DNA of 64,000 nucleotides from Helichrysum umbraculigerum (GCA_949592205.1 CATIUR010000006.1:63980001-64044000), one strand, 5' to 3'. Positions 35,869-48,403 are shown, counted from the first letter of the stretch. Program-made: numbers and translations. Notes: generated from the sequence alone by a model not told the origin.

Positions 35869-38800
35869 TAAGGAACTTGAATCCCTTTAATCCCTTTAAT
35901 ACTCTCCTCCGTTTCCCAAGTGAGATCCGCACCCAAACTATGTTTCCACTTAACCAAAACCATAGGAATTTCTTTTCTACGTAATTTGGTCACTTTCCTA
36001 TCTAAAAGCTCGACAGGTTCTTCTACCAATTTCTTACTTGGGTCAACTCGAAGATCTTGCAAAGGAAGGATTTGAGATTGATCCTCCACATTGCACTTTC
36101 TTAAATAGCAAACATTAAATGTATCGTGAATACCAGCTAATTCGGGCGGAAGATCTAAAGAAACCGATTGTTCATTAATCACCTGACGGATTCTAAATGG
36201 GCCAATATACCGGGGAGCTAACTTACCCCGTTTACCAAATCTAATAACACCCTTCCACGGTGAAACTTTTAAATAAACTAATTCACCTTCAACAAATACA
36301 ACAGGTCGTCTACGTGGGTCCGCATACTGTTTATGTCTATCACGAGCCGCTCTCAGTTTCTCACGAGCAATCTTAACTTTGTCAGCTGTAATTTGAACTA
36401 TATCGGGACCCGCAAACTGTTTTTCTCCCGCTTCTAACCAACATGTAGGTGTTCGACAACGGCGCCCATACAACATCTCATACGGCGGCATACCAATGCT
36501 AGAATGATAAGAATTATTATAAGCAAACTCTATCAATGGTAAGTGTGAATCCCAAGAACCGCCATACTCAAGTACACAAGCTCTCAACATATCCTCAAGT
36601 GTCTGAATAGTACGCTCTGACTGCCCGTCTGTCTGAGGATGATACGCTGTGCTAAGATTAACTCTGGTACCTAATTCACGTTGCAAACTCTGCCAAAAAC
36701 CAGAAACAAACCTAGAATCTCTATCGGAAACAATGGATAAAGGAATACCATGTCTAACAACAATCTCATGAATGTACAATTGAGCAAGTCGAGTCAATGA
36801 TGCCGTCTCACTGGTGGCTAGAAAAATGTGCACTCTTGGTTAATCTATCAACTATCACCCATATCATATCATTACCTTTCTGAGTGCGGGGAAACTTGGT
36901 AACGAAATCCATAGTAATGTGCTCCCATTTCCATTCCGGAATATCTAACTGTTTCAATGAACCATAGGGCTTCTGATGTTCTGCTTTAACCTGGGAACAT
37001 ATATGACAAGTCTCCACCATTCGAGCAACATCGGTTTTCATAGTTGGCCACCAATACAATGGTTTCAAATCATTGTACATTTTCGTACTCCCTGGATGAA
37101 CAGATAACCTCGATTTGTGTGCTTCCGACAATATCAAATCCCGAAGTCCCCCAATCAATGGAACCTAAACCCGAGACTGGAAAGTTTTCAATCCTCGAGA
37201 ATCATCAATCAATAAATCTTTCCGTTTCAACAAAATCTCAGATTTTAAATTTTGATCCAACAATGCCTCTAACTGTGCAGCTTTCAACTGAGAAATCAAA
37301 TCAGAAGATATTTCCAAACGCATAAAATAAATTCGGTCGGAAGGTACATTTCGGCTTAAAGCATCGGCAACCACATTAGCTTTACCCGGATGATATCGGA
37401 TTTCACAGTCATAATCCTTAATCAACTCCAACCATCGGCGCTGTCTCATATTGAGTTCTTTCTGAGAAAACATGTACTGGAGGCTTTTATGATCCGTGCA
37501 TACGACACATTTAGTTCCGTACAAATAGTGTCTCCAGATTTTCAACGCAAATACCACAGCTGCAAGCTCTAAATCGTGTGTGGGGTAATTTCTTTCATGA
37601 GTTTTAAGCTGACGATAAGCGTAAGCAATATCACGATCATGTTGCATTAAGACAGCACCCAAACCAGCATGAGAAGCATCACAATAAACCACAAAACCCT
37701 CGGAACCATCAGGTAATGCTAACACTGGCGCCTGACATAACAACTGTTTAAGAGTCTGAAAAGATGTTTCTTGTTGATCTCCCCACTGAAATTTAATATC
37801 CTTCCTAGTTAGCTTGGTTAACGGGCCAGCAATTTTGGAGAAATCCTTGATAAATTTTCGATAATATCCCGCTAAACCAAGGAAACTTTTAATCTCAGAA
37901 GGTGATTTAGGAACGTTCCAATTCATGACGGCGTCCACTTTGGAAGGATCCACTTTGACACCATCCTTACAAATAATATGCCAAAGAAACTGTACCTCTC
38001 GGAGTCAAAATTCGCATTTGGAAAATTTAGCAAAAAGATGCTCTCTTTTCAAAATCTCAAGAATCAATCTTAAATGATGTTCATGTTCAGCCTCAGACTT
38101 AGAATAAATCAAGATATCGTCAATAAATACAATCACAAACTTGTCTAGAAAAGGTCGACATACACGATTCATTAAGTCCATAAAAATAGCAGGAGCATTA
38201 GTCAATCCAAAAGGCATAACTAAGAACTCGTAATGACCATACCGGGTACGAAAAGCAGTCTTAGGAACATCTTCCTCACGAACTCGTACCTGATGATAAC
38301 CGGATCTCAAATCGATCTTAGAAAAATAGGATGATCCCTGTAACTGATCAAATAACTCATCAATTCTGGGCAATGGATATTTGTTTTTCACTGTTCTTTT
38401 ATTGAGCTCTCTATAATCAATACACATTCGAAGAGTACCATCATTTTTCTTAACAAACAATACCGGAGCACCCCACGGGGAAGAACTCGGTCGAATAAAC
38501 CCTTTATCTAACAGTTCCTGAATTTGACCCATCATCTCACGGATTTCAGAAGGAGCTAATCTATAAGGAGACTTAGCTACAGGAGTCGAACCAGGAATCA
38601 AATCGATCTGAAATTCTACATCTCTTACAGGGGGTAAACCAGGCAATTCATCCGGAAAAACTTCCGGGTATTCAGAAACCACCGGAAAATTTGTCAAAGA
38701 TTTCTTTTCTAACTTGCTATCTATCACATATGCCAAATAAGAATCACATCCCTTAGATAGAGATTTCCTAGCTTTCAACAAGGAAATCAATGGTAGACTA

Positions 38801-40530
38801 CCCTTTACTCGTTCTCCTCGAGCCATGACGTATGACCCATCAGAAATCGGAATTCTTATAATCTTTTTATGACAATCAATGTTGGCCTTATTCAAACTTA
38901 ACCAATCCATACCAATAACTACATCGAAACTAGGAATTGACATTAACAAAAAGGAGACTAAGAAATTATGACCCTCAATAAGTATACTAGCTCCAGCTAC
39001 CGATGTGGTAACAGGAACTAATTTACCGTCAGCAATTTCAACTTCTAAAGGTTTAACAATCAAAGAGGTGATCAATTTCAGTCTATCACAAAAGTTCACA
39101 GATATAAACGAACAATTGGCACCAGAATCAAACAATACACGAGCTGGTATAGAATTTATGAGAAATGTACCAGTGATGACATCTTCAGTGGTGACAGCAT
39201 CATCAACTGTCATTCGGAAAGCTCGGCTAGCAGCTACTGGTGGATTTTTCCTCTTTTGACCAGAGGATGGCGAACCTTTACCCGTACCCATACTCTGTCT
39301 CTTCGCCTCAGGACAATCCCCTGCACGATGCCCTTCTTTATGGCAATTCCAACACACGCTATTTGGGTAGGTACAATCCTTTGCAGCGTGATCAGAAATT
39401 CCACACTTAACACATCTAGATGTCTGGGGAGTACAAGGACCATTATGTCTAGCTCGACATCTATTACAATAGTTACTATCCGTTGGAATACCAGAATTCG
39501 ATCTCCTGTTTTGTTGACTACCTTGTCCTTTCTGTTTACTCGAAGAATCTCCTTTGTTTTTCTGTGAATACCTTTCTTTATTCAACACTCTTTTAGCCAT
39601 AATATCCCCATCAACCGAACGAGCTAAATCATAAGCTTGAGGAAGTGAACCTGCTAGTCTCACTGTGGTACGGTAATCAGGAGGTAATGTTTTCACAAAG
39701 TGATCAATTTTGGTCCGGTCAGTTGGAACCCACTGTTGCACAAACCGCAATTTATCTGAAAACTGCTTAATTAATTCATCAATCGTCATTTGATCAGTCT
39801 TTTGTAAGTCAAGAAACTCTTGTCTAATCCGTGAAAGATTATACTCCGAGCAAAATTGCTTACAAATTTCAGCATGAAAATCTGGCCATCTTATAGCATT
39901 CAACTGTTGTGGAGTTAATGGAGCGGTTATCGAATCCCACCATGACATGGCTTGACCCTTTAACAACTGAACCGCATAAGGTACCTTATCCTCCTCCTCA
40001 CAATGACATACATTTAGTTTTCTCTCTACATCTCGAAGCCAGTCAAGAGTGACCGTAGGATCGGTACTTCCAGAATAAGTTGAAGGATTGCAAGACATAA
40101 AGGTTTTAAGAGAACAACCTTTCTTCAACTGTTGAAAAGGTGGAATAGGTATTTGATAAGTAGTATAACCAGACGAAGGAAAAGGACCCGAGGCCTGATA
40201 AGTATAACCCTGTTGCTGCTGTTGTGAAATAAAAGGATTAGATACCGGAATCCGTGTAGAAGATACAATAGGTGGTACATTAGTCACAATGTGGGGACGA
40301 GTAGAAACTGGATGTTGAGAAGATCCAGCTCGTTCTCTCTGAAGTTCCAACACTCTATTCTCCAATCTCATAATATACTCCTGATCAGTTTCAGTTTCTC
40401 CACCGGCTAAATTAGATGTACCATTATGACCTTGGTTCTCTGGTGGTGCATCTGTCCGCGTAGTATCATTGAGAGTATGGGAAGGTGGCTCATTATCCGC
40501 CATACCTGTCATCACATCACATCTCAACAT
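35869..40530 (-). pseudogene. Chromovirus gag-pol, broken by two stops and one frameshift
   Basis: The polyprotein starts at an ATG at 40530 (or at MADNEPPS nearby). Gag core lies at about residues 150-270 (TLDWLRDVERKL, QLLKGQAMSWWDS), then two zinc knuckles (CVKCGISDHAAKDC and CWNCHKEGHRAGDC), protease (VLFDSGANCSF, near 460) and reverse transcriptase with FIDD near 805. RNase H follows (VYCDASHAGLGAV, TDHKSLQYMF), then the integrase zinc site (CHIC), the D,D35E core (VSDRDSRFVSGFW, QSERTIQTLE) and a chromodomain near the end (VLVKWKHSLGADLTWE). Breaks: an in-frame TGA near 38006 where Trp is usual, a TAG near 37165 likewise, and a one-base gain in a T run near 36818 that splits integrase after its first Asp. 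The last codons run into SINE-like sequence. It cannot make a full polyprotein. Confidence 0.9.
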
Positions 40531-40659
40531 TCGTTAATTGTTAGTACTAGCAACTAACCAAATCAACTATCATAACTAATCCCCACCACAAGAAATGTTT
40601 GACCAACATGACTAAGTTTAGGATTGAACACTTTAAATATTCAATTCACCTAAACTTAC

Positions 40660-40671
40660 GCTCTGATACCA
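40660..40671 (-). promoter_or_regulatory. Primer-binding site of the chromovirus
   Basis: The minus strand reads TGGTATCAGAGC, complementary to the initiator tRNA-Met 3' end. It is three bases from the LTR edge at 40675, the same spacing as in the LARD-like element. Confidence 0.9.
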
Positions 40672-41651
40672 ACTTATAACACCCCACGATTTAAGACACA
40701 TTTTTTTTTTTTATTATTATTCGGAAGCGTAAATCCCATTCATACCAATATAGATATAACATTATATATACGACATTTAGTCATACCAAAACATTACACG
40801 TTTATAAGTATTAAGTATAATTACAACGCTAATACAATAACTGGGTGTTATGTTAACAAAACATGATTTATCCGAAACGATCAGAGTTTCCATTGTCAAA
40901 CATTTCTTCAAAACAACACCATTGCCTAATCATATCCCAAAAGTTAACCTGCAAGAGTAGGTGGGGAATTAGCACAAAGCTAAGTGAATGAACTAAATCT
41001 AACAATCTAACTTTGTATAACAATCAATTCACAACAATCATCTAAACAAACAATCAAACAGAGGATCGGTGGTTCTTGAGATACCCTCAGTCCGCGGTGG
41101 CACTCCAAGAACACTTAATAATCAACTGCGGGCCAATACAGAGATTTTTACCGATAGTTTATTGCTATCTTTAACCAATATGGATTAAATCACAACGAAT
41201 GTTCATCCGACCCATAAAGATTAACCTATAGCAACTAAACCCAAAATTGACCTCTATCATTCCAACCTATCATGGAATTATTCACAAGAAATCAATCCAT
41301 CCATCAAACCACAAGTTTAATCAATAATCCTATCATTAACGCAACGATAAATCACTCATCACAAGCAACTTAAAATTGATGCAACTAACTGTTAACACCA
41401 AGATTAAATTGTGAGAATCAGTCCACTCACCTGTCAGTTTCGGTCTCCAAACTCAAAAGTCTTATTTTATTGAGTCTTCGGTGTCTCTGTAAACACAATA
41501 AAAAGACAAGTTAATAACTTGTCTCAAAATTTAATTATGACTATACTTAATTACATACATTGATAATCAAGAAATATCGATAACTAAACAATATAAGTGT
41601 TAGATTCACATAAGTTCACAAAATATCAAATTCTTCAAAATTACAAGGACA

Positions 41652-41902
41652 AACGCGATCCAGCTAAAGGTGGTGGGATCGCGTTCCCAAGAAGAAAACT
41701 TTCGGTTACCAAATAACACTGAGAAACGCGATCCGGTTAGGGGTTTGGGATCGCGTTCCATAGTTCAAAATTTGCTGAGCCAAAATAACACTGATGAACG
41801 CGATCCGGGTTCGAGGCTAGGATCGCGTTTAATAGTCTAAATTGCGAAGAACCCAGTTTATAACTGAGGAACGCGATCCAGGTCAAGTTGTGGGATCGCG
41901 TT
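41652..41902. repeat. Four-unit tandem repeat (72-73 bp), each unit a hairpin
   Basis: AACGCGATCC ... GGATCGCGTT pairs begin at 41652, 41725, 41797 and 41870, so the period is 73, 72 and 73. The 10-base arms are conserved, but the 13-17-base loops and the linkers differ. The word AATAACACTGA recurs in the linkers between units 1/2 and 2/3. The array lies downstream of the LTR TATA box and so should be in the transcribed leader. Confidence 0.88.
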
Positions 41903-42111
41903 TGTATGCTTTCCAGCTCCAATCAGACCTGCAACTTTTCAGCTCGAACCAAAACCCAATTTTCTACCAAATGCCATTGAAATGTATGGTTTTTTACCAG
42001 CAAATAACCTCACATAACATGTAATAATATGTATTAACAACAAACAAACATCATCCAAATTATAATTACTAACATGCATCAATCTTTCAATCTAATTTAA
42101 ACCAAAACCCA

Positions 42112-42119
42112 CTTTTATA
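42112..42119 (-). promoter_or_regulatory. TATA box of the chromovirus LTR
   Basis: The minus strand reads TATAAAAG, about 600 bases into the LTR from its 5' end, a plausible U3 promoter position. Confidence 0.55.
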
Positions 42120-42777
42120 CTAGAAACCTAAGAAATTTGCATTTAAGTCAAGAACAAGAAGATGATGATGTTAATTTCAGTAACTACAATCCATTCCAGC
42201 ACCATTGATCATACATGCATAAGTTTTCTACTTAATTTCACCAATTGAGTTTAAGAACACAAAACAAATACTTACAATGGAAATGGAGAAAACTAGATGA
42301 ACATGAAGAAGAAGAAGAAGATGAATTCAGTGGCTTTAACAAATTCACAGCTCCAATTTTAATCACATTCAGATTTGCAATTTGTTTATGAGTGTGTGTG
42401 TGTTCATGGAGGTTTCTAACCAAAAATCAGGAAATGAAGGAAATAAAGGTCGACCAATATTACAACCTAACTCAAATACAGTGAAATATTATACTCGTCC
42501 TAAACCTATTGTCTGGAACCTAAATTTCAATTGCGCGAAAATTATTTTATTTTACCGTCACCTAAAATTATCTAAAAAAGCTAACATTTCAATAGTCACA
42601 ATATTTCCTGAGGCTCATTTACCTATTAAATTTAAAATCAAATACAGGTAAAAACTTTAAATCGCATAAATAATTTAAAGAAAATACCTTTTTCTTCTAG
42701 GCCCGATTTGGGGATGTTACACTTTTTATAAGGTTTTTAAGTCAACATCTCAAATGCTTTATAAGTGGTTATGATTA

Positions 42778-42842
<65 letters not shown>
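42778..42842. repeat. (TA)n microsatellite
   Basis: A pure AT run of about 64 bases, just beyond the right edge of the chromovirus insertion. Confidence 0.95.
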
Positions 42843-42848
<6 letters not shown>

Positions 42849-43206
42849 TTAGTTGTTTAATTAATATCGGTAAATAAAAAAATTAATTTTGCAAGATTTG
42901 AAAGTTTTTAACCGTTTAGTCGTTCTCAATCCTCTTATACTTACTCAATATTAGTTATGTATTTTTTAAATGTATCAAAAAGGATTATATAAAGGTAAGT
43001 GATTTGTACATCATTTTATGTTTTACAGTATTGTATAGCACAACACGTTAAATCATAACTTATAGTGTACAAATAAAAAATTGATGATGTACAAAACATC
43101 ACCTTTATATGATGTGTACATAACACGAACTTGAATATAATCATAATAACATTGCATATAGCGTTTTAAATTATAGCCGATGTATTATAGCATTATATTT
43201 TTCTAG

Positions 43207-43233
43207 CCGTGCATCGCACGGGTTTAACACTAG
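43207..43233 (+). mobile_element. Helitron 3' terminus (plus strand)
   Basis: The hairpin CCGTGCATCGCACGG (6-bp stem, 3-base loop) is followed by GTTTAACA and CTAG, then a host T. This is the diagnostic Helitron 3' end. Confidence 0.75.
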
Positions 43234-44496
43234 TTAGTACTATGACAACATTCTTAATGGTACGCTTTAGACGCCTCGAGAGTTATGATGCAATCAAAAT
43301 TAAAGGTAAAATATAGTATTGTTAACGTTTATAATGTAGTGTTTATAATGTAGTGTACTTATGATGGAGTAAATTTAGTCCATATATAAAAAGAAAAATA
43401 AAGCCTAAGATTGTATGTCTCTCATGCCCTCTCTAAACCACCATCGCTTCTGATCTCACATGTCTTAACTTCACTCACATATTATAAATCATCGATTGAT
43501 GTATTTTGTATTAAGTGCATAAGAATCAAAATTATCGCATGTCTTTGAAACGAAATGAAAACATCGACTTATCTTCTTATGATGATGATATATTATTTGA
43601 TTCATATTTTGGAAAATTTTAGATGTATCATGTATGTACACTTGATTTCAATGTAATTACGCATTAAATCATCAAGGATATTTGTCCACATGTGTTGGTT
43701 GATTTGAAGCAGCTAGGTCGATACCAAAACACGTTTTTAGGCTTGAACTTTAATATCACATTGTGAGTTGACTCCTTCCAATTGGCGTGTATCAATTGCC
43801 TTTTCATTTCGATGAAGAATTAACCATCAAAATAAAAAATTTCAATATATGATTTTTATGATTTAAGCATTTAATTTATGAGCAATCATTTGTCTCTATA
43901 AATTATAGTGTAAAAAGTAAAATACATATGTATATAAAATGTTCTCTAAGTAATTAAATAATTGCTCTCTGATTATGAAGACTTTGAAGGAATCTAGAGG
44001 GGGACAGATCCCTACAAAAACTAAAATTACGAAGAAAAAAAATGATTATATATATATATATATATATATATTGAATTTCCTTAGATATATGAAGTTACAG
44101 GAAAAAAATAATTATATCACATTTTACAACTTACACGTTTTAATGTTACAGCTTGTGGGTCATATGACATTCTTGAAATTGTAAGGTTTTCTTACCTAAG
44201 CCGCTAAGTAGCCTAATATGAACCGGATTGTTTTACAGAATTTTGAGTCGTTGTAACAAGCTCACTCTCGATTAGATTAGATGGCTTGAGTGTGCATCTT
44301 CCTGTTGTACTCCCGTTTAATTCGGGTTGTATGTATTTTCTCATTATGGGATAATACTATAATATTAGTTGCTAATGGGATAATGTCTATTCACTGTAGC
44401 TTCTAATGTCCCTTTTGTATGTGATTTCGCTGTTTAATTATCTATAGATATTATAGCCAAAAAGTAAAAATAAAAAAAGAAACGTTTATCCATATA
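43234..44496. other. Intergenic AT-rich DNA between Helitron ends
   Basis: A short (TA)13 run lies at 44045-44070. No gene is supported. Confidence 0.45.
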
Positions 44497-44525
44497 CTAG
44501 ATTCTAAACCCGTGTATATACACGG
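44497..44525 (-). mobile_element. Helitron 3' terminus (minus strand)
   Basis: On the minus strand the perfect palindrome CCGTGTATATACACGG is followed by GTTTAGAAT and CTAG, with T next. It is a third Helitron end of the same type; the body should run to the right. Its 5' end was not found. Confidence 0.7.
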
Positions 44526-46561
44526 AGTATTGATTTGATTATATAATTAAAATAAATGTTGTAATTTTTAATGTAACAAAAACAGAGATACCCAATTGGT
44601 TATTCACTTATTTGAATTCAATTTATTTTACGATATCATAATCTCGCTCCATATAATACCTTTAAGATTTATTGCTTAAAAAAGTTACATGTGAATTTTA
44701 AACAAATAAAAAGTCGGATGGTTATTATGGAAAACAAAGAATGACACTATTTTTATCTAAGTCAAGTTGATGGACTAAATTGAAAGATGAAATCTTTTAA
44801 TTGAATTCGTACATGACGTCATAAACATGAGTCGTATATATAATTTAAGATTATTAGAAGCTAATAATACGAGTAATATGTATTAAGTGGAACTTCTTAA
44901 GTTTATCCAGACAACTATTAAATAATAGGAAGAGTCCAACTAGACTAGAAACCAAATTCTTTGAAGTGTATAATGGTTATGGATTTTTACCAATGATATG
45001 AAATATGATTGTGACTTTATCAAACTCGTAATGATCTTAATCTTGAATCAATTAAATTCAAAACTCTTCATCATTACGTTGCGAAAACAACGAACCATCG
45101 ATATAAACAGCTAACAAATAATTATGATCTTGAATTGACACTTATATACTATACGAAAAATACCATAATTACAAATATGTATGTAGTTGATATCACTATT
45201 ATTATCGTCACTTCATGTACACCCATAGCTCAATCTGCACTCTGCAGCTTACAAAAGAGGTTAATTCAAATCACTCTGTTGTTTGATTAGTATATTTTTA
45301 TTCTAATTTAATACTAGTTGTGATTTTATATTCTGCAATTAATATAGTAACATTATTTAAATATTTTAGTGAAATATTATAATATTATTATTAAACCCCA
45401 ACATATCTTAGCTACTAATCCCCTGATATTAGTTGGCTAAGATTAGCTGATGCCTACTTAAGAAAATATTTCCCAATTAATTTTGTGTAATAATATAAAT
45501 AAAGAAATTACGTACAGAAAGAAAAAGTTAACATACTTTTTCTATAAAATCAAAACCAAACCAATCGAGATGCTAAACAAGGTTTAGATCAAAGAAATTA
45601 ATCTGACGAGGTAAGGAAAACAAAAGTTCGCTTGTATAATTTCATGCAAATGACAAAAAATAAAGAAATGGTATATAGATATAATTGCGTAGACATTACA
45701 TAATTAACCTTGTTAGGATATATCGAACGAATACAATGACATACAAATATACAAAAATCTTAATACTAATTATTCCAATTTATAGAATAAAATTAATGGT
45801 ATCCTAATACTACTAAATAATCTCAAATTAGTTATCCTAATTTAACTAGTAAACATACTAAACTAATATATATTCAAAATCAAATAACCCAAACAAACCG
45901 TAAAGTTTAAGTCACTTATTTCACACCTATTGATTGATATATTCGTCATTTTACTTAGATAACAGACACATTCGTTGAAAAAAATAATGTAATTGTTTAA
46001 TGACCGTATCAACCATTAAAATAAACGAACATGTAAAGTTGAAGGACTATAAGAATTATACTAGTCAAAAATATGTTTACTCCCCTAGATAATTTTATGT
46101 ATTTTTGTGAAGAGCTCATTAATTACGAGTATTATATAATATTTTCGTACGTACCAAATGAAATACAATGCAAGTTTAAGATAGTACTGTAATTGACTTA
46201 TTGACCAAATAATCTGCAGGGTGGTGGGTGATGTAAGATAAAACATGTATAGAAGACAAAATGGGGAAATAACCAAAAAAAAAAAAAGGTTGCTTAAGAT
46301 TGGATGTGATGGAGACCACCGGAGGGATAAAAAGAAGTGGACGTCGTTGAGATAAGAAACTTATGATCAGATCCATCCCGTTGGACGGTGTAGATTCTCT
46401 GTTTTGCTAAAAGTCCGGCATCACTGATTTTGACATCTTATTTACTCTCCAACTTACGCTATATTTTGACTCTATAGGTCAAATGTCTTTTATATACATA
46501 CGCGTACATCTTTTTCTCTCTCAATATTTTTTTTTAAAAAAAATATTTTATATAATTAATA
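44526..46561. other. AT-rich region, probably decayed Helitron body
   Basis: No coding potential and no bounded repeat is recognised. An A12 run lies near 46275. Confidence 0.4.
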
Positions 46562-46751
46562 CTTCGTTCGTTCAGATCAAAGTGTCCACTGCACTTCAAC
46601 TAAACATACGATTCTTCACTAAGTACACTAGTAACTAATCAAATAACATATCTACCAATTAAATTTTTTTAAGTGATTGACCATGAAAGTGAACATTTAT
46701 TTGTGACAATCCAAAATAGTAATATGTACACTTGTAATATGACGAATGGAG
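46562..46751. mobile_element. Stowaway-like MITE, diverged
   Basis: The left end CTTCGTTCGTTCAGATCAAA (then GTGTCCAC) and the reversed right end CTCCATTCGTCATATTACAA (then GTGTACAT) are inverted with several mismatches. TA flanks both sides. Ends resemble the copy at 20285-20522. Confidence 0.7.
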
Positions 46752-46753
46752 TA

Positions 46754-47492
46754 TTTAATTGGTGGAAAAAATGATAAAAATTAAATGGATTTCATGTACT
46801 ATATCAATCAATAATATATACACATATATTAAACACATTTAACATTCCTCTTTTTAATAAATGCACTCTTAAAAGTGCAGCTAAAGTGGTTGAAAGTTTT
46901 GAGTGTCTTGTGGTCTTTATAGCATATTTTGTTAGGACTAGTTTATAAAATGCATTTTTTATGATTTTTAAATGAATTGAACGATTCATTTGTTTGTAAA
47001 GGTTATTGAAGTTTGTATATGGATATTTAAAGAGCAAGACGATTCGTTGTTAGGAAAGGTTATTTGGGCGTATGGGTCACATTAGCCATTATATGATATT
47101 TGATTATGACATTAATTAATTAATTAAATAATTATTAATCAGTTTATATGATAATAATAACATGCAAAACATTATACGGATTATATTAATTAAGTTTAAT
47201 AACTTTGAATAATATTTTTGACAAAGAAAAATTGAGTCAAACAACGTTGTTCAAATTCAAATAAATTTCTAATAATTCCCATGATTTAATTGGCCGATCG
47301 AATTCCAAGTAATTACTTATTACTATATGTTCCTGGCAATACCTTTTTATTTTTTGTGCGGTGTAGCATGTCGTTTTAGTATGATGACTAAATTAGATGC
47401 TTAGACTGCATATATATCACACAAATAATAAATTAATTAAATATAGTATTTTAATTAATCGGATCGGTTGAATTTATTTCAACAATATGTTC
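46754..47492. other. Intergenic AT-rich DNA
   Basis: Nothing recognised. Confidence 0.45.
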
Positions 47493-47648
47493 TAAGACTG
47501 CTCCCGTCAATTGTCGTCGGCTCCCGTCAGTTAAAACCGACGGATCCAACACCGATGGCATGTCGGTTCGATCCGTCGGTTTTTCCTATCGGAAATCCGA
47601 CATTTGCTTTTCTTTCATGTGTGTATTATAACAACCTTGATTTTTCCG

Positions 47649-47701
<53 letters not shown>

Positions 47702-47704
<3 letters not shown>

Positions 47705-48402
47705 TGGGTTCTGGTGAGAACAAGGGGATTCCATGAGAATGGTGAGAACACATCTTAGCTATCCATTTTTTGATCAAAAATTCTGATTTTGAATGTGGCA
47801 ATTTTGTAAATACTTTGAAGTTTGATTTTGGAAGGTTCACATCACCTTTGTTCATGTGAAGCTTTTTTTTTTAACTTCACATCATTTTACTCATGTGAAG
47901 TTTTTTTTTTTAATCTTCACATCATTTTGCTCATGTGAATCTTTTTTTTTTTTATTTAGCTTCACATCATTTTGCTAATGTGAAACTTTTTTTTTAGCTT
48001 CACATCATTTTGGTGAGGTTAAATCTAATATATTTTTTTTAACATAAGGTTACGATGCTATGAATTGTTATTTTTATAGATTCACATAGTTTTAATGAGA
48101 TTAAGTAAATATTTTTTTGTTAACATTAGTTTTTGAAAAGATTAATTTTTATACTTATCAATTCACTACTTCAAATATGTTGATTAACAAAAATTAAATA
48201 AAACTTTACCATGTTAAAACTATTGTGAAGCAAAAAAAATTAAACTTCACATAGCAATCCTTATGTGAACCCTTCAAAATCAAACTTCAAAGTATTTACA
48301 AAAATGACACCTCCAAAATCAGGTTTTTTGATCAAAAAAATGGATGGCTAAGATGTGTTCTCACCGTTCTCACGGAATCTTCTTGTTCTCACAGGATCCC
48401 AA

Positions 48403-48403
<1 letters not shown>
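47702..48403. mobile_element. Foldback/MITE with ~140-bp TIRs lodged in a (TA)n microsatellite
   Basis: The left arm from 47702 (GGTTGGGTTCTGGTGAGAAC, then CATGAGAATGGTGAGAACAC and AAATACTTTGAAGTTTGATT) is matched in reverse from 48403 (GCTTGGGATCCTGTGAGAAC, CGTGAGAACGGTGAGAACAC and the same AAATACTTTGAAGTTTGATT). TA runs stand immediately on both sides (47653-47700 and 48404-48464). This is the arrangement described for microsatellite-targeting elements such as rice Micron. No coding region. Confidence 0.8.
47834..48020. repeat. Tandem mini-hairpins, ~40-bp unit, 4-5 units
   Basis: The unit TTCACATCATTTTGCTCATG + TGAA followed by a T run recurs four to five times inside the left half of the foldback element. 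Each unit can itself pair TTCACAT with ATGTGAA. Confidence 0.8.

Larger units (their letters stand above)
35672..42721 (-). mobile_element. Ty3/gypsy chromovirus (Tekay-like), decayed, lacking a 3' LTR
   Basis: In minus sense the order is 5' LTR (42721-40675), primer-binding site, leader, gag-pol (40530 to about 35870) and then a SINE-like tail ending at 35672. CTTTT flanks both outer ends (35667-35671 and 42722-42726), a 5-base target duplication as made by retroviral-type integrases. The chromodomain at the pol end and LTRs of about 2 kb fit the Tekay/Del clade. No sequence like the 5' LTR is found to the left, so the 3' LTR is missing from this copy. Confidence 0.75.
40675..42721 (-). mobile_element. 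5' LTR of the chromovirus (2047 bp)
   Basis: In plus-strand reading it begins TATAACACCCCACG (an ancestral TG appears mutated to TA) and ends GGGGATGTTACA. It carries a TATA box at 42112-42119 and a four-unit hairpin array at 41652-41902. Several short open frames occur but none resembles a known protein. Confidence 0.85.
34612..43233 (+). mobile_element. Helitron (plus), interrupted by a retrotransposon; tentative span
   Basis: The left end TCTATCTATATCTATATATA followed by ACTAAAGGAGGAGACCTCC resembles plant Helitron 5' ends. The right end at 43233 has the hairpin CCGTGCATCGCACGG followed by CTAG and then T, the canonical Helitron 3' terminus. The chromovirus at 35672-42721 lies inside, and a minus-strand Helitron 3' end lies at 35376. 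Whether 34612 and 43233 belong to one element is inference. No Rep/helicase gene is present. Confidence 0.4.

Noticed and set aside
37044..37325. Plus-strand open frames opposite gag-pol (also 39005-39567)
   Set aside because: Shadows of the minus-strand gag-pol coding sequence.
41652..41902. CRISPR-like array of repeats and spacers
   Set aside because: Only four units, the repeats are inverted pairs inside an LTR, and this is plant DNA; there are no cas genes.
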